DNA of 64,000 nucleotides from Methylorubrum rhodesianum (lineage in GTDB: Bacteria > Pseudomonadota > Alphaproteobacteria > Rhizobiales > Beijerinckiaceae): the NCBI RefSeq assembly GCF_014199985.1, contig NZ_JACHOS010000015.1, forward strand, positions 62,001 to 126,000, read 5' to 3'. A program made the translations under genes and the position numbers. The stretch's first letter is position 1. Every line of letters begins with the position of its first letter. This document shows, one piece after another, positions 17,730-25,139 of this stretch. The notes beneath the pieces are model-generated. The model did no database searches and had not been told where the DNA came from. It saw nothing but the letters and a program-made list of their open reading frames with translations.

Positions 17730-18949
17730 GCGCCGAGGAGAAGGGCGATGCCGCCCGGAAGGCGGCAGGGGCCAAATCCGCCAGCGGCTACTTCCTCGAT
17801 CCCGCCCGCCGCCCGGCGGCGGCCCTCGCCGTGGGATTGGGGTGCCTGCTGCTGGCGTTCCACCACGCCGGCCTGCCGCGGCTCGCACCCTCTTATCTCG
17901 CGGCCTGGACCTGCCTCCTGGCCCTGCCCGCGGGGGCGCTTCCCGTCGTCATCATGATCGAGCGGGCCGATGCGTGGCGCCCGCAGCCCGAAACCGCCCT
18001 GCTGGAGACCCTGCGCGGCCTGCTGGTGCTGATGCCGGTGGCCGCGATCCTCGCCCTGCCGATCCCGCTCGCCGCCGCCCTGCTCTACCCGGGTCCGGAA
18101 AGCGCCGGGCCGGACGGTCCGCTCATCCTGCGCGCGGGCGCGCCGCCGTTCCTCGCCGCCCGCCTCGCCCTCTACTTCGCCCTCTGGACCGGACTCGCCC
18201 TGCTCTTCGCCCGCCGCGGTGGCGAGCCCTGGGCCAAGGCCGGGCGGATCGACGACGGCCGCGCCGTGCTCGGCCTCGGCCTCCACACCGTTGTCGGCAC
18301 GTTGGCCGCCTACGATCTCGTCATGGCCGCCGGCACCGATCCCGGCCCGCGCTTCCATGCCAGCGCCTTCGGACTGCTGGTGCTCGCGGCGTGGTCGAGC
18401 CTGGCGCTCGCCGCGGCGATCCTGCTCGCGCCGCCCGATGTCGGCCCGGCCCGGCGACGGCACGACCGCCTGACCCCGCTCGCGGTCCTGCTCCTCGTCT
18501 GGGCCGGCCTGCACGCCGTGCAGTTCCTGATGCTCGGCGCCGCCGCCGACCCAGCCGCCGCCGCGTGGTACCGGCTGCGTTCGAGCTTCTACGGCCGTGT
18601 CCTGGCGCTGGCCGCGGCCGCCGTCGTGGCGCTCGCCGCCGCCCTCACCCTGCGGCCCGGCGAGAACCGCACCCGGCTCGTGGCGGCGCTCGCCGTCGGA
18701 GTCCATCTCGCCGAGCTGTTCTGGTTCGTCACGCCGGCCTTCCGCGGCGGCTTCCGCCTCAACCTCACCGACCTCCTGGCCCTCGCCGGCGTCACCGGTC
18801 TGGCCATGGGGCTGGCGCCCGCAATCCGCCGCCTGGTCCCCGGGCTTGCCGTCACCCCGGCTTGGCCGGGCCGGGAGCGTGTGAAGACGCGCGCGGCGGA
18901 GGGGGATACACGCCGCAAATCGGTTGTTCGCCCTCCGGAAGCTTTCTAG
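17726..18949 (+). CDS. ActF-like integral membrane protein (Alternative Complex III-like)
   Basis: 407 residues with about ten membrane helices. Segments align by eye with ActF, the second NrfD-like subunit of Alternative Complex III: TVVGTLAAYDLVMA (where ActF has SWDWIMS), YRLRSSFYGRVLALA, and HLAELFWFVTPAFRGGF. It begins with an ATGA overlap with the ActCD fusion gene, so the two are translationally coupled and probably form one membrane complex. No iron-sulfur (ActB), pentaheme (ActA) or monoheme (ActE) partner gene is in the window. Several charged or aromatic residues near the presumed quinone site look altered. Function as a quinol oxidase module is inference. Confidence 0.65.
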   Translation: MSAEEKGDAARKAAGAKSASGYFLDPARRPAAALAVGLGCLLLAFHHAGLPRLAPSYLAAWTCLLALPAGALPVVIMIERADAWRPQPETALLETLRGLLVLMPVAAILALPIPLAAALLYPGPESAGPDGPLILRAGAPPFLAARLALYFALWTGLALLFARRGGEPWAKAGRIDDGRAVLGLGLHTVVGTLAAYDLVMAAGTDPGPRFHASAFGLLVLAAWSSLALAAAILLAPPDVGPARRRHDRLTPLAVLLLVWAGLHAVQFLMLGAAADPAAAAWYRLRSSFYGRVLALAAAAVVALAAALTLRPGENRTRLVAALAVGVHLAELFWFVTPAFRGGFRLNLTDLLALAGVTGLAMGLAPAIRRLVPGLAVTPAWPGRERVKTRAAEGDTRRKSVVRPPEAF

Positions 18950-19001
18950 TTTCCCTCTCCCCACCCCCGGCCTTGCCCGACGCGAAAAGACCCCCGCGAC
19001 C

Positions 19002-19823
19002 ATGTGCGAACTGCTCGGAATGAGCGCGAATGTGCCGACCGACATCCGGTTCTCCTTCGCGGCGCTGGCCCGGCGCGGCGGCGAGACCGGTCCGCATGCC
19101 GACGGCTGGGGCATCACCTTCTACGAGGGACGCGGCTGCCGCTCCTTCCATGATCCGGAGCCGAGCGCCCGCTCCGAACTCGCCAAGCTGCTGCGCCGCT
19201 ATCCCATCAAGAGCCGTATCGTCGTCGCCCATGTCCGCAAGGCCAATCGCGGTCGCGTCAGCCTCGAGAACACCCATCCCTTCTCCCGCGAGCTGTGGGG
19301 CCGGCGCTGGACCTTCGCCCATAACGGCCAGCTCAAGGGGGTGAAGCGGCTGCCGCTCGGCCGGTTCGAGCCCATCGGCACAACCGACAGCGAGCACGCC
19401 TTCTGCTGGATCCTGTCGCAGCTCCAGGAGCGCTTCCCCAAGCCGCCTCGCGCGGCCACCCTCGAGGCGGCGATCGCCGGATACGCGCTCAGGCTGTCGG
19501 AGCTCGGCGTGTTCAACATGCTGCTCACCGACAGCCGCGTGCTCTACGCCCATTGCGGCAAGCGGCTCTGCTATCTTACGCGCCGGGCGCCGTTCGGAAC
19601 GGCGACGCTGATCGACGAGGATTGGCGGGTCGACTTCGCCCAGGAGACCACCGAGACCGACATCGTCACCGTCATCGCCACACGGGCGCTGACCCGGGAC
19701 GAGACTTGGACCGAGCTGGAGCGCGGCGACACCCTGGTCCTCACCGACGGGGCGGTGCGGGTGCTCAAGGGGACGGCGCGGCGCCGGTCCCAATCGGAGC
19801 CGGAGATGCGCGGGGCGGCCTGA
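19002..19823 (+). CDS. class II glutamine amidotransferase (YafJ-like)
   Basis: 273 residues. The N-terminus MCELLGMSAN leaves Cys2 as the catalytic nucleophile after Met removal, as in Ntn-type class II amidotransferases. Further conserved patches are HADGWGI, VAHVRKAN, THPFSRELWGRRWTFAHNG and GTTDSEHAFCWIL. No synthase domain is fused, so the acceptor reaction is unknown; the YafJ family contains glutamine or gamma-glutamyl hydrolases. ATG 19002 is fixed by the need for Cys at position 2. It follows the ActF-like gene by 52 nt on the same strand, but functional linkage is not evident. Confidence 0.87.
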   Translation: MCELLGMSANVPTDIRFSFAALARRGGETGPHADGWGITFYEGRGCRSFHDPEPSARSELAKLLRRYPIKSRIVVAHVRKANRGRVSLENTHPFSRELWGRRWTFAHNGQLKGVKRLPLGRFEPIGTTDSEHAFCWILSQLQERFPKPPRAATLEAAIAGYALRLSELGVFNMLLTDSRVLYAHCGKRLCYLTRRAPFGTATLIDEDWRVDFAQETTETDIVTVIATRALTRDETWTELERGDTLVLTDGAVRVLKGTARRRSQSEPEMRGAA

Positions 19824-20161
19824 TACCCGGCCGATCGGGTGTTCGGTCCGTGCGGCTGATCTGCCGCATTCACGCCGCAGGTTCGGCGGATCATCCCCTG
19901 TCGGATCCGGTGGACCGCTGCGTTAGACTGGATTTGCAGGATCGCGCGCCCCGCACGGGCAGAGCGATACGGGTTTCGTCCGGGTTCGACGGAACCCGTA
20001 TCGCCCTTCGCAGGACGGCCGAACGTCTTGTGTGCAAGCGTGGCAGTATTTCGCGTGGCGCGGGTGTGCGGTGCGGGACCGATGCGCTACAACTATGTTA
20101 AACGCCTCGCTGGGGCGGTTTCCGCTTGCTGTGCCGCCCCGCCGTTTGCCGAAATGCCCCG
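19824..20161. other. intergenic region upstream of ECF sigma gene
   Basis: About 338 nt. It contains a conspicuous 12-bp-arm inverted repeat (listed separately) and nothing else I can support. A GGAAC at 19991 lacks a matching -10 at the EcfG spacing. Confidence 0.5.
19964..20004. repeat. 41-bp inverted repeat
   Basis: GCGATACGGGTT (19964-19975) and AACCCGTATCGC (19993-20004) are perfectly complementary; inside, CGTC and GACG extend the stem around a small loop. No T-tract follows on either strand, so a simple intrinsic terminator is unlikely. It could be a REP-like extragenic palindrome, a terminator of the amidotransferase gene or an operator. Confidence 0.6.
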
Positions 20162-20911
20162 ATGGCGAAGTACCCGATGCGCAACGATACCGAAGCGACC
20201 CTGGATCGTCCCGCGATGACAGACGGCCGTCCGAAACTTTCCGACTCGATCCGGAGCCATCTGGGTGATCACCTGCGCAGCGTCTACGACACGCTGGGCG
20301 CGGGCGAGGACACGCCGGTCCGCTTCTCCGAATTGATCGGCAAGCTCGAGGCGGCCCTCAAGGCACAGGGCGAGCGGGTCGACCCCGACTTCCGCAACGG
20401 CCTGCTCGCCGCGGTCCCGTCCCTGCGGGCCTTCGCCCTGTCGCTGACCTCCAACCCGGCCCGCTCCGACGATCTCGTGCAGGACACCTTGCTGAAGGGG
20501 TGGCAGCACCGCGCCCGCTTCCAGCCGGGCACCAATCTCAACGCCTGGCTCTTCACGATCCTGCGCAACATCTTCTACTCGGACCATCGTAAGCGCGTCC
20601 GCGAGGTCGAGGATCAGGACGGCTCCTACGCTGCCCGCCTCGCCACCGCCCCGCATCAGGGCGACCGGCTCGATGTCGAGGATCTGCAGACGGCGCTCGC
20701 CAAGCTGCCGCCGGACCAGCGTGAGGCCCTCGTGCTGGTCGGGGCCGAGGGGGTCTCCTACGAGGAGGCCGCAACGATCATGGGCTGCAAGGTCGGCACG
20801 GTGAAGAGCCGCGTTAGCCGCGCCCGCGGCCGGCTCGCCGAACTCCTCGGCTACGACGAGGAGGATCTCTCCTCCGACCGCTTCATCCAATCGGCGATGC
20901 CGGACGCCTGA
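20162..20911 (+). CDS. ECF RNA polymerase sigma factor, EcfG (ECF15)-like
   Basis: About 249 residues. Sigma region 2 reads LRAFALSLTSNPARSDDLVQD through WLFTILRNIFYSDHRKRVREVED; region 4 reads LPPDQREALVLVGAEGVSYEE, then TVKSRVSRARGRLAELL. The linker with DGSY and the GA(E/S)GxSYEEAA motif are typical of EcfG, the general stress sigma factor held by NepR and released by PhyR in alphaproteobacteria. NepR and PhyR genes are not adjacent, fitting one of several EcfG paralogues. It has a longer N-terminus (about 75 residues before region 2) than usual. Start ATG 20162 or 20177. EcfG-type promoters exist elsewhere in this window. Confidence 0.83.
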   Translation: MAKYPMRNDTEATLDRPAMTDGRPKLSDSIRSHLGDHLRSVYDTLGAGEDTPVRFSELIGKLEAALKAQGERVDPDFRNGLLAAVPSLRAFALSLTSNPARSDDLVQDTLLKGWQHRARFQPGTNLNAWLFTILRNIFYSDHRKRVREVEDQDGSYAARLATAPHQGDRLDVEDLQTALAKLPPDQREALVLVGAEGVSYEEAATIMGCKVGTVKSRVSRARGRLAELLGYDEEDLSSDRFIQSAMPDA

Positions 20912-20921
20912 CGGTCATCCG

Positions 20922-20941
20922 GACCCGGTTCTCACCGGGTC
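20922..20941 (+). terminator. GC-rich hairpin after ECF sigma gene
   Basis: GACCCGG-ttctca-CCGGGTC, 11 nt after the sigma factor stop. Stem is strong, but no T-run follows, so termination efficiency is uncertain. Confidence 0.35.
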
Positions 20942-21165
20942 GGGTTCAGACCATTCCGGCCGTCGAGACGGGCGGACGGGGCCAAATCGCTCCCATGGAC
21001 CGCCCGAACTAGCAGCGGGGTGCGGGTTCGGCTGCCCGCCGCTCGCGTCACCGGCCGAAGTGCGAACCGGTCTTCGGCCGTTCGGAGGCTTCGCAATCGA
21101 TCGCGAACGCCGTCCCGCAGCCGACCGGCAGGGACGGATGGCCCTGCCGGGTCGAGCCCCGGCCG

Positions 21166-21702
21166 TCAGGCCGCCTTGCGACGGCCGCCGGTCTTGCGTC
21201 CCGCGCCCGAAGCGGTGCCCTTGCGGCGCGGCTCGGCCGGCGCTTCCGTGGCCACCTCTTCCACGGGCTCCGCGGCCTTCGTGGTGGACTTGCGGCGCTG
21301 CTGGCCGAGGCCGAGATCCTTCGCGAGCGCCGACCGCGCGGCCGAATAGTTGGACGAGACGGTCGGATAGTCGGCCGGCAGCCCGTAGCGGCGGCGATAG
21401 CCCTCGATGTCGAGGCCATGCGTCGTCAGGTGGCGCTTGAGCGTCTTGTAGGGCTTGCCGTCGATGAAGGAGATCAGGGCGTCCGGCGTAATCGACTTCT
21501 TGATCTGAGCCGGCGTGGCCCGCTCGACTTCTTCCTCCTTCGGAGCCTGCGGCGCCGACAGAGCGAGGAGCGCGGCGTGAACCTGAACAATCAGGGCCGG
21601 GAGTTCGGGCGACGGCAGGGAATTGTTCGAGACATAGGCCGACACGAGATCGGCAGCGAGTTCGATACGATCGTTTTGCGAGACCTGACTTGTTTCAGAC
21701 AT
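21166..21702 (-). CDS. mucR: MucR/Ros family transcriptional regulator (MucR1)
   Basis: 178 residues. The Ros/MucR core spans about residues 70-135, with the recognition segment GKPYKTLKRHLTTHGLD followed by YRRRYGLPADYPTV and YSAARSALAKDLGLGQ. The family regulates exopolysaccharide, motility and cell-cycle genes and binds AT-rich DNA. The two zinc Cys of Ros (CLEC) are replaced here: the sequence is ISFID, so Ser and Asp take their places, while both His remain. A basic Lys/Arg tail extends the C-terminus. The region upstream of the ATG (21703-21830) is strongly AT-richer than average, suiting MucR autoregulation. A paralogue lies at 37333-37857. Confidence 0.9.
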   Translation of the reverse strand: MSETSQVSQNDRIELAADLVSAYVSNNSLPSPELPALIVQVHAALLALSAPQAPKEEEVERATPAQIKKSITPDALISFIDGKPYKTLKRHLTTHGLDIEGYRRRYGLPADYPTVSSNYSAARSALAKDLGLGQQRRKSTTKAAEPVEEVATEAPAEPRRKGTASGAGRKTGGRRKAA

Positions 21703-22074
21703 TGTACGTGATCCTGTTTGCCCCTCGTTCTTGGGAGCTAAAAGGATTTAGAAAAGTTTCAAGACCGGTTCTACCGGTTTTCACGGAAAACGACTGCAAA
21801 ATCGAGAAAAAGCTCCGATTTGGCCGATATTGCCATCGATCAGACCCGATAAGACGGTAGAACGAGGTTGCTCAAGGTGGTGCGCGCAAGCTGAGGTTCG
21901 ACGGGCGTGATGATCAGCGCCGGCTGATTCGGCCATTCAACAAATCGTGAGAGGCAAGTTGGGGCTAATCGCCGATCTCGGCTTGTGATGCCGGCCAGCT
22001 TTGATGGATTGCGTCAGCTTCGGCATCGGATGTCGCTGCCGATGTAGCCGGTTTAGAGCGACCCTCTGTCGCGG
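21703..22074. promoter_or_regulatory. AT-richer upstream region of mucR1
   Basis: About 370 nt with no gene. The first about 130 nt next to the mucR start are AT-rich for this genome (runs such as GGATTTAGAAAAGTTTC and ACCGGTTCTACCGGTT). MucR proteins bind such DNA, so autoregulation is plausible. No defined operator can be named. Confidence 0.4.
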
Positions 22075-22491
22075 TTACATGCCTGGAAGCGACATCTCAT
22101 CGTCTTCGCGCCGGCGAGCGGGCCGGCGTTGCCTGCCGCGCCCCGGACTCGACGGCAGGCTGCAGCGGTAGACCACCGCGTCGGGTGGGCCGAGGGTCGC
22201 ATTGAGCGGCATCGTGACGGTATCGCCGGAGAAGCGCCAGTTGCGGGTGCCGCGGTCCCAGTAGAGCCACACGATGGTGTCGTGGCCCTTCACGTCGAAG
22301 ACGGCGGCCTTCTTCGACATCGCCCGGAGCGTTCGCGGCTCGTAGAGCCCCTTCTGGCGATAGGCGGCGCGGGTGGCCTCGTCCTGGCGATCGACGAAGG
22401 TGTTCTGGACGATCTGAACGGTCGCCCCGGGCTTGCGGAGAAATTTCTTGAAATCGCTCAGAGATCGCAAGACCACGGCCATCACGTCCAT
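22075..22491 (-). CDS. small conserved-looking protein of unknown function
   Basis: 138 residues, no signal peptide or membrane helix. It begins with a short helical part (LSDFKKFLRKPGATVQIVQN), contains an Ala/Lys-rich middle (TLRAMSKKAAVFDVKGHDTI) and a mixed beta-like part (VWLYWDRGTRNWRFSGDTV), and ends in an Arg-rich, probably disordered tail. I do not recognise a family. Codon use is like its neighbours, which supports a real gene. Start 22491 or the nearby ATG 22482. Confidence 0.55.
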   Translation of the reverse strand: MDVMAVVLRSLSDFKKFLRKPGATVQIVQNTFVDRQDEATRAAYRQKGLYEPRTLRAMSKKAAVFDVKGHDTIVWLYWDRGTRNWRFSGDTVTMPLNATLGPPDAVVYRCSLPSSPGRGRQRRPARRREDDEMSLPGM

Positions 22492-22715
22492 CCAGTCGTC
22501 AAGTCACGGACTCATCCTGCATTGTGCGAGGGCACCTTAGTTTCGCCGAGATGACGGTTGTTCCTCATCGGCAAAGGAGACGGTGGGCGATATCCACCGG
22601 AAAGCGGTCCTGTCCACAGGAGTCGAGGAGGTAGGCTCGGGTGGTCGCGATGGCGGCCGCGCGCCCGGACGGCCCCCGGCTTGACCCGCCACCCGGGCTC
22701 GGGCGTTTAGGCCGT

Positions 22716-23891
22716 ATGCTGCTGCAATTCTTCACAGGACTGCGCGAGGCCCGCGTGCCGGTCTCCCTCCGCGAATATCTGACCCTGCTCCGGGCGATGG
22801 AGAGCGACCTCGCGGACAAGCGCGTCGAGGAGTTCTACTTCCTCGCCCGCACCGTCCTGGTGAAGGACGAATCCAACCTTGACCGGTTCGACCGGGTCTT
22901 CGCCTCGGTCTTCAAGGGTCTGGAGACGCTGGGCGAGGCGGTCGAGCCCGCCGCCATCCCGGAGGAATGGCTGCGCAAGCTCGCCGAGAAGTACCTGACC
23001 GAGGCGGAGAAGGCCGAGCTGAAGGCGCTCGGCTGGGACAAGCTGTTCGAGACCCTGAAGCAGCGCCTCGCCGAGCAGAAGGAGCGGCACCAGGGCGGCT
23101 CGAAATGGATCGGCACCGGGGGCACCTCGCCCTTCGGCGCCTACGGCTACAATCCCGAGGGCATCCGCATCGGTCAGGACGGCAACCGCAACTTCCGTGC
23201 GGTGAAGGTGTGGGATAAGCGCGAGTTCAAGGATCTCGACGATGCCCGCGAGCTCGGCACCCGCTCCATGCGGGTGGCGCTGCGCCGCCTGCGCCGCTTC
23301 GCCCGCACGGGGGCGGCCGAGGAACTCGACCTCGACGGCACCATCCGCGAGAGCGCCCGCAAGGGCTTCATCGACGTCAGGCTCCGTCCGGAGCGGCGCA
23401 ACGCCGTGAAGGTGCTGCTCTTCCTCGACGTCGGCGGCTCGATGGACTGGCACGTGGAGCTGGCCGAGGAGCTGTTCTCGGCCGCGCGCTCCGAGTTCAA
23501 GCACTTCGCCCACTACTACTTCCACAACTGCCCCTACGAGGCGGTGTGGACCGAGAACCATCGCCGCCACTACGAGCGCATCCCGCTCCTCGACGTGATC
23601 CGCACCTACGGGTGCGACTACCGGGTGGTGTTCGTGGGCGACGCCTCGATGAGTCCCTACGAGATCGCCCATCCCGGCGGGTCGGTGGAGCACTGGAACG
23701 AGGAGGCCGGCGAGGTCTGGCTCGGTCGGATCCTCGACCATTTTCCCAAAGCGGTCTGGCTCAACCCCGTCCCGGCCGAGCACTGGGCCTACACCCAGTC
23801 GATCGGCATGGTCCGCCGGATCTTCTCCGAGCGCATGTTCCCGCTGACGCTCGAAGGGCTGGACGGGGCGATGCGGGCGCTGCTGCGGTAG
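22716..23891 (+). CDS. VWA domain-containing protein, CoxE-like
   Basis: 391 residues. The C-terminal half is a von Willebrand A domain with a MIDAS-like metal site DVGGSMDWH (D238, S242) and a later D in VFVGDASMSP. The N-terminal half is helical and Lys/Glu-rich, as in the CoxE/YehP-type proteins that work with a MoxR AAA+ ATPase to insert or activate metal centres. No MoxR-type gene is adjacent, so its partner must be elsewhere. ATG 22716 (MLLQFFTGLREARVPVS) is the conserved start; the frame upstream to 22641 is probably not used. Its stop converges on the ferredoxin gene stop, 12 nt away. Confidence 0.85.
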   Translation: MLLQFFTGLREARVPVSLREYLTLLRAMESDLADKRVEEFYFLARTVLVKDESNLDRFDRVFASVFKGLETLGEAVEPAAIPEEWLRKLAEKYLTEAEKAELKALGWDKLFETLKQRLAEQKERHQGGSKWIGTGGTSPFGAYGYNPEGIRIGQDGNRNFRAVKVWDKREFKDLDDARELGTRSMRVALRRLRRFARTGAAEELDLDGTIRESARKGFIDVRLRPERRNAVKVLLFLDVGGSMDWHVELAEELFSAARSEFKHFAHYYFHNCPYEAVWTENHRRHYERIPLLDVIRTYGCDYRVVFVGDASMSPYEIAHPGGSVEHWNEEAGEVWLGRILDHFPKAVWLNPVPAEHWAYTQSIGMVRRIFSERMFPLTLEGLDGAMRALLR

Positions 23892-23902
23892 GACCCGCGC
23901 CG

Positions 23903-24223
23903 TCAGCCCTGGCGGGCCGGGGTCGTCACGACGAGGCCGTCGAGTTCGGGCGTCACGCGGATCTGGCAGCACAGGCGCGAGGTGGCGCGCACGTCCGAGG
24001 CGAAATCGAGCATGTCCTGCTCCATCGGCTCGGCCGGCCCGACCTTCTCGGCCCAGGCCTCGTCGACGTAGACATGGCAGGTGGCGCAGGCGCAGGCGCC
24101 GCCGCACTCGGCATCGATCCCCGGAACGTTGTTGCGGATCGCCGTCTCCATGACGGTCGAACCGACCTCACCATCGATCGTGCGGGCCGTGCCGGCGTGA
24201 TCGACGAAGGTGATCTTGGGCAT
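23903..24223 (-). CDS. [2Fe-2S] ferredoxin, adrenodoxin type
   Basis: 106 residues. Cluster ligands C40, C46, C49 and C85/C86 follow the C-x5-C-x2-C-x(35-36)-C pattern (AECGGACACATC and RLCCQI) of adrenodoxin/ISC-type ferredoxins. It carries electrons in the cytoplasm, for example to cytochrome P450s, ring hydroxylases or Fe-S assembly; no redox partner is adjacent. ATG 24223 starts the domain at once. The frame extends upstream to 24358 but has no supporting ribosome binding site. Confidence 0.92.
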   Translation of the reverse strand: MPKITFVDHAGTARTIDGEVGSTVMETAIRNNVPGIDAECGGACACATCHVYVDEAWAEKVGPAEPMEQDMLDFASDVRATSRLCCQIRVTPELDGLVVTTPARQG

Positions 24224-24433
24224 ACCTTGCTCCGGGACGTGTCGGCGTCCGCCTGCGATCCTTCGAGGGGCGGCGTGGCGCCTGCTTGCGGGCGACGGAG
24301 TCAGAATGCAAGCGGGAAGCGGGTGCTTTTCCGTCGCGCCGGCCTCGATCCGGCGCATCCGCCCGCGGATCGACCGCGGCGATGCCCCGGTGATCCACTG
24401 CGGCGGCGAAGGGGGCCGCGCGGAACGGGGCCG

Positions 24434-24790
24434 CTACGCTTCCAGGCCGAAGGTCGCGAGCACGGTCAGCGTCTCGGCGGTGGCGACCTGCAGGGTCGAG
24501 AGATCCGCCCCTGCGCCGGAGCGGAAGCCGGCCTCGGCGGCGGCGCTCGCCTCCGCCATCCGCATCGCCCCGACGCCGAGGGCCGCGCCCTTGAGGGTGT
24601 GGGCGAGGTCGGCCCGCGCGCCGGCCGGGCGGTCCTCCTCCGCCAGCGCCGGCAGCAACCGCCGGCACTGGTCCTCGAACAGGCTCAGCACCTCCCGGGC
24701 GAGATCCGCATCGCCGAATGTCTGCGCATCGAGATGGGCGCGGTCGAGCAGAGGGGCGGGCTTTTTCTCGATGTCCACGTCCGGTCTCAT
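24434..24790 (-). CDS. Hpt domain protein (histidine phosphotransfer)
   Basis: 118 residues, essentially one Hpt four-helix bundle. The phospho-accepting His is H64 in AHTLKGAALGVGA, matching the HxxKG(S/A)A signature. It should relay phosphate between hybrid kinases and response regulators in the cytoplasm. No kinase or regulator is adjacent. A similar small Hpt, ChpT, links CckA to CtrA, but ChpT is longer; this protein is therefore only a generic Hpt. Confidence 0.82.
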   Translation of the reverse strand: MRPDVDIEKKPAPLLDRAHLDAQTFGDADLAREVLSLFEDQCRRLLPALAEEDRPAGARADLAHTLKGAALGVGAMRMAEASAAAEAGFRSGAGADLSTLQVATAETLTVLATFGLEA

Positions 24791-25139
24791 CGTCTGGTTT
24801 GCAATCTGCGTTGGGGATTAAAACGGTCGCTCGATCCGCCCGGCCGCAGGGAATAGGCTCCGGCGCGACGACCTGCCTGTGGGCGGCGCGGGCTATCCAC
24901 AGCGCAGGGCGGTGTGGGGCGTACCGGTTTATGCCAGCACGCGTCAGAACTTGAGGCACGTGCCGGATCACGGGACCCGGCTTGGTAACCATTCCGTTAA
25001 GGTTTCTTGGGTGCGCCGGGCCGATCGGGTATCGGGTGCGGGTTCCGAGGAACTAAGGTTCCGTGGGACGTCGGGTAAATCCGTCTCCGCTGCGGAGGGC
25101 GCGTGCTCCGCTGCGGACGGCGATGCGTACGAGGGTTGC
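24791..25139. other. upstream region of the giant polar-growth gene
   Basis: About 349 nt between the divergent Hpt and giant genes. It contains a CtrA-like motif (listed separately). No other gene or RNA is visible. Confidence 0.5.
24985..25000 (+). promoter_or_regulatory. CtrA-like motif upstream of giant gene
   Basis: GTAACCAT (one mismatch to TTAACCAT) followed by TTAA at 24997-25000, about 140 nt before the ATG. CtrA sites in alphaproteobacteria are TTAA-N7-TTAA or TTAACCAT. The spacing here is one base off, so this is a candidate only. Confidence 0.3.

Noticed and set aside
16871..19117. 748-codon minus frame opposite the ActCD/ActF genes
   Set aside because: Gln/Gly/Arg-rich shadow; the plus frames have clear NrfD/DUF3341 and membrane patterns.
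19991..20030. EcfG promoter upstream of the ECF sigma gene
   Set aside because: GGAAC is present but the nearest CGT(T/C) is 28 nt away instead of 16-17; GGAAC is part of the inverted repeat.
25047..25070. EcfG promoter upstream of the giant gene
   Set aside because: GGAAC is followed by CGTC at 15 nt, with wrong spacing and -10.
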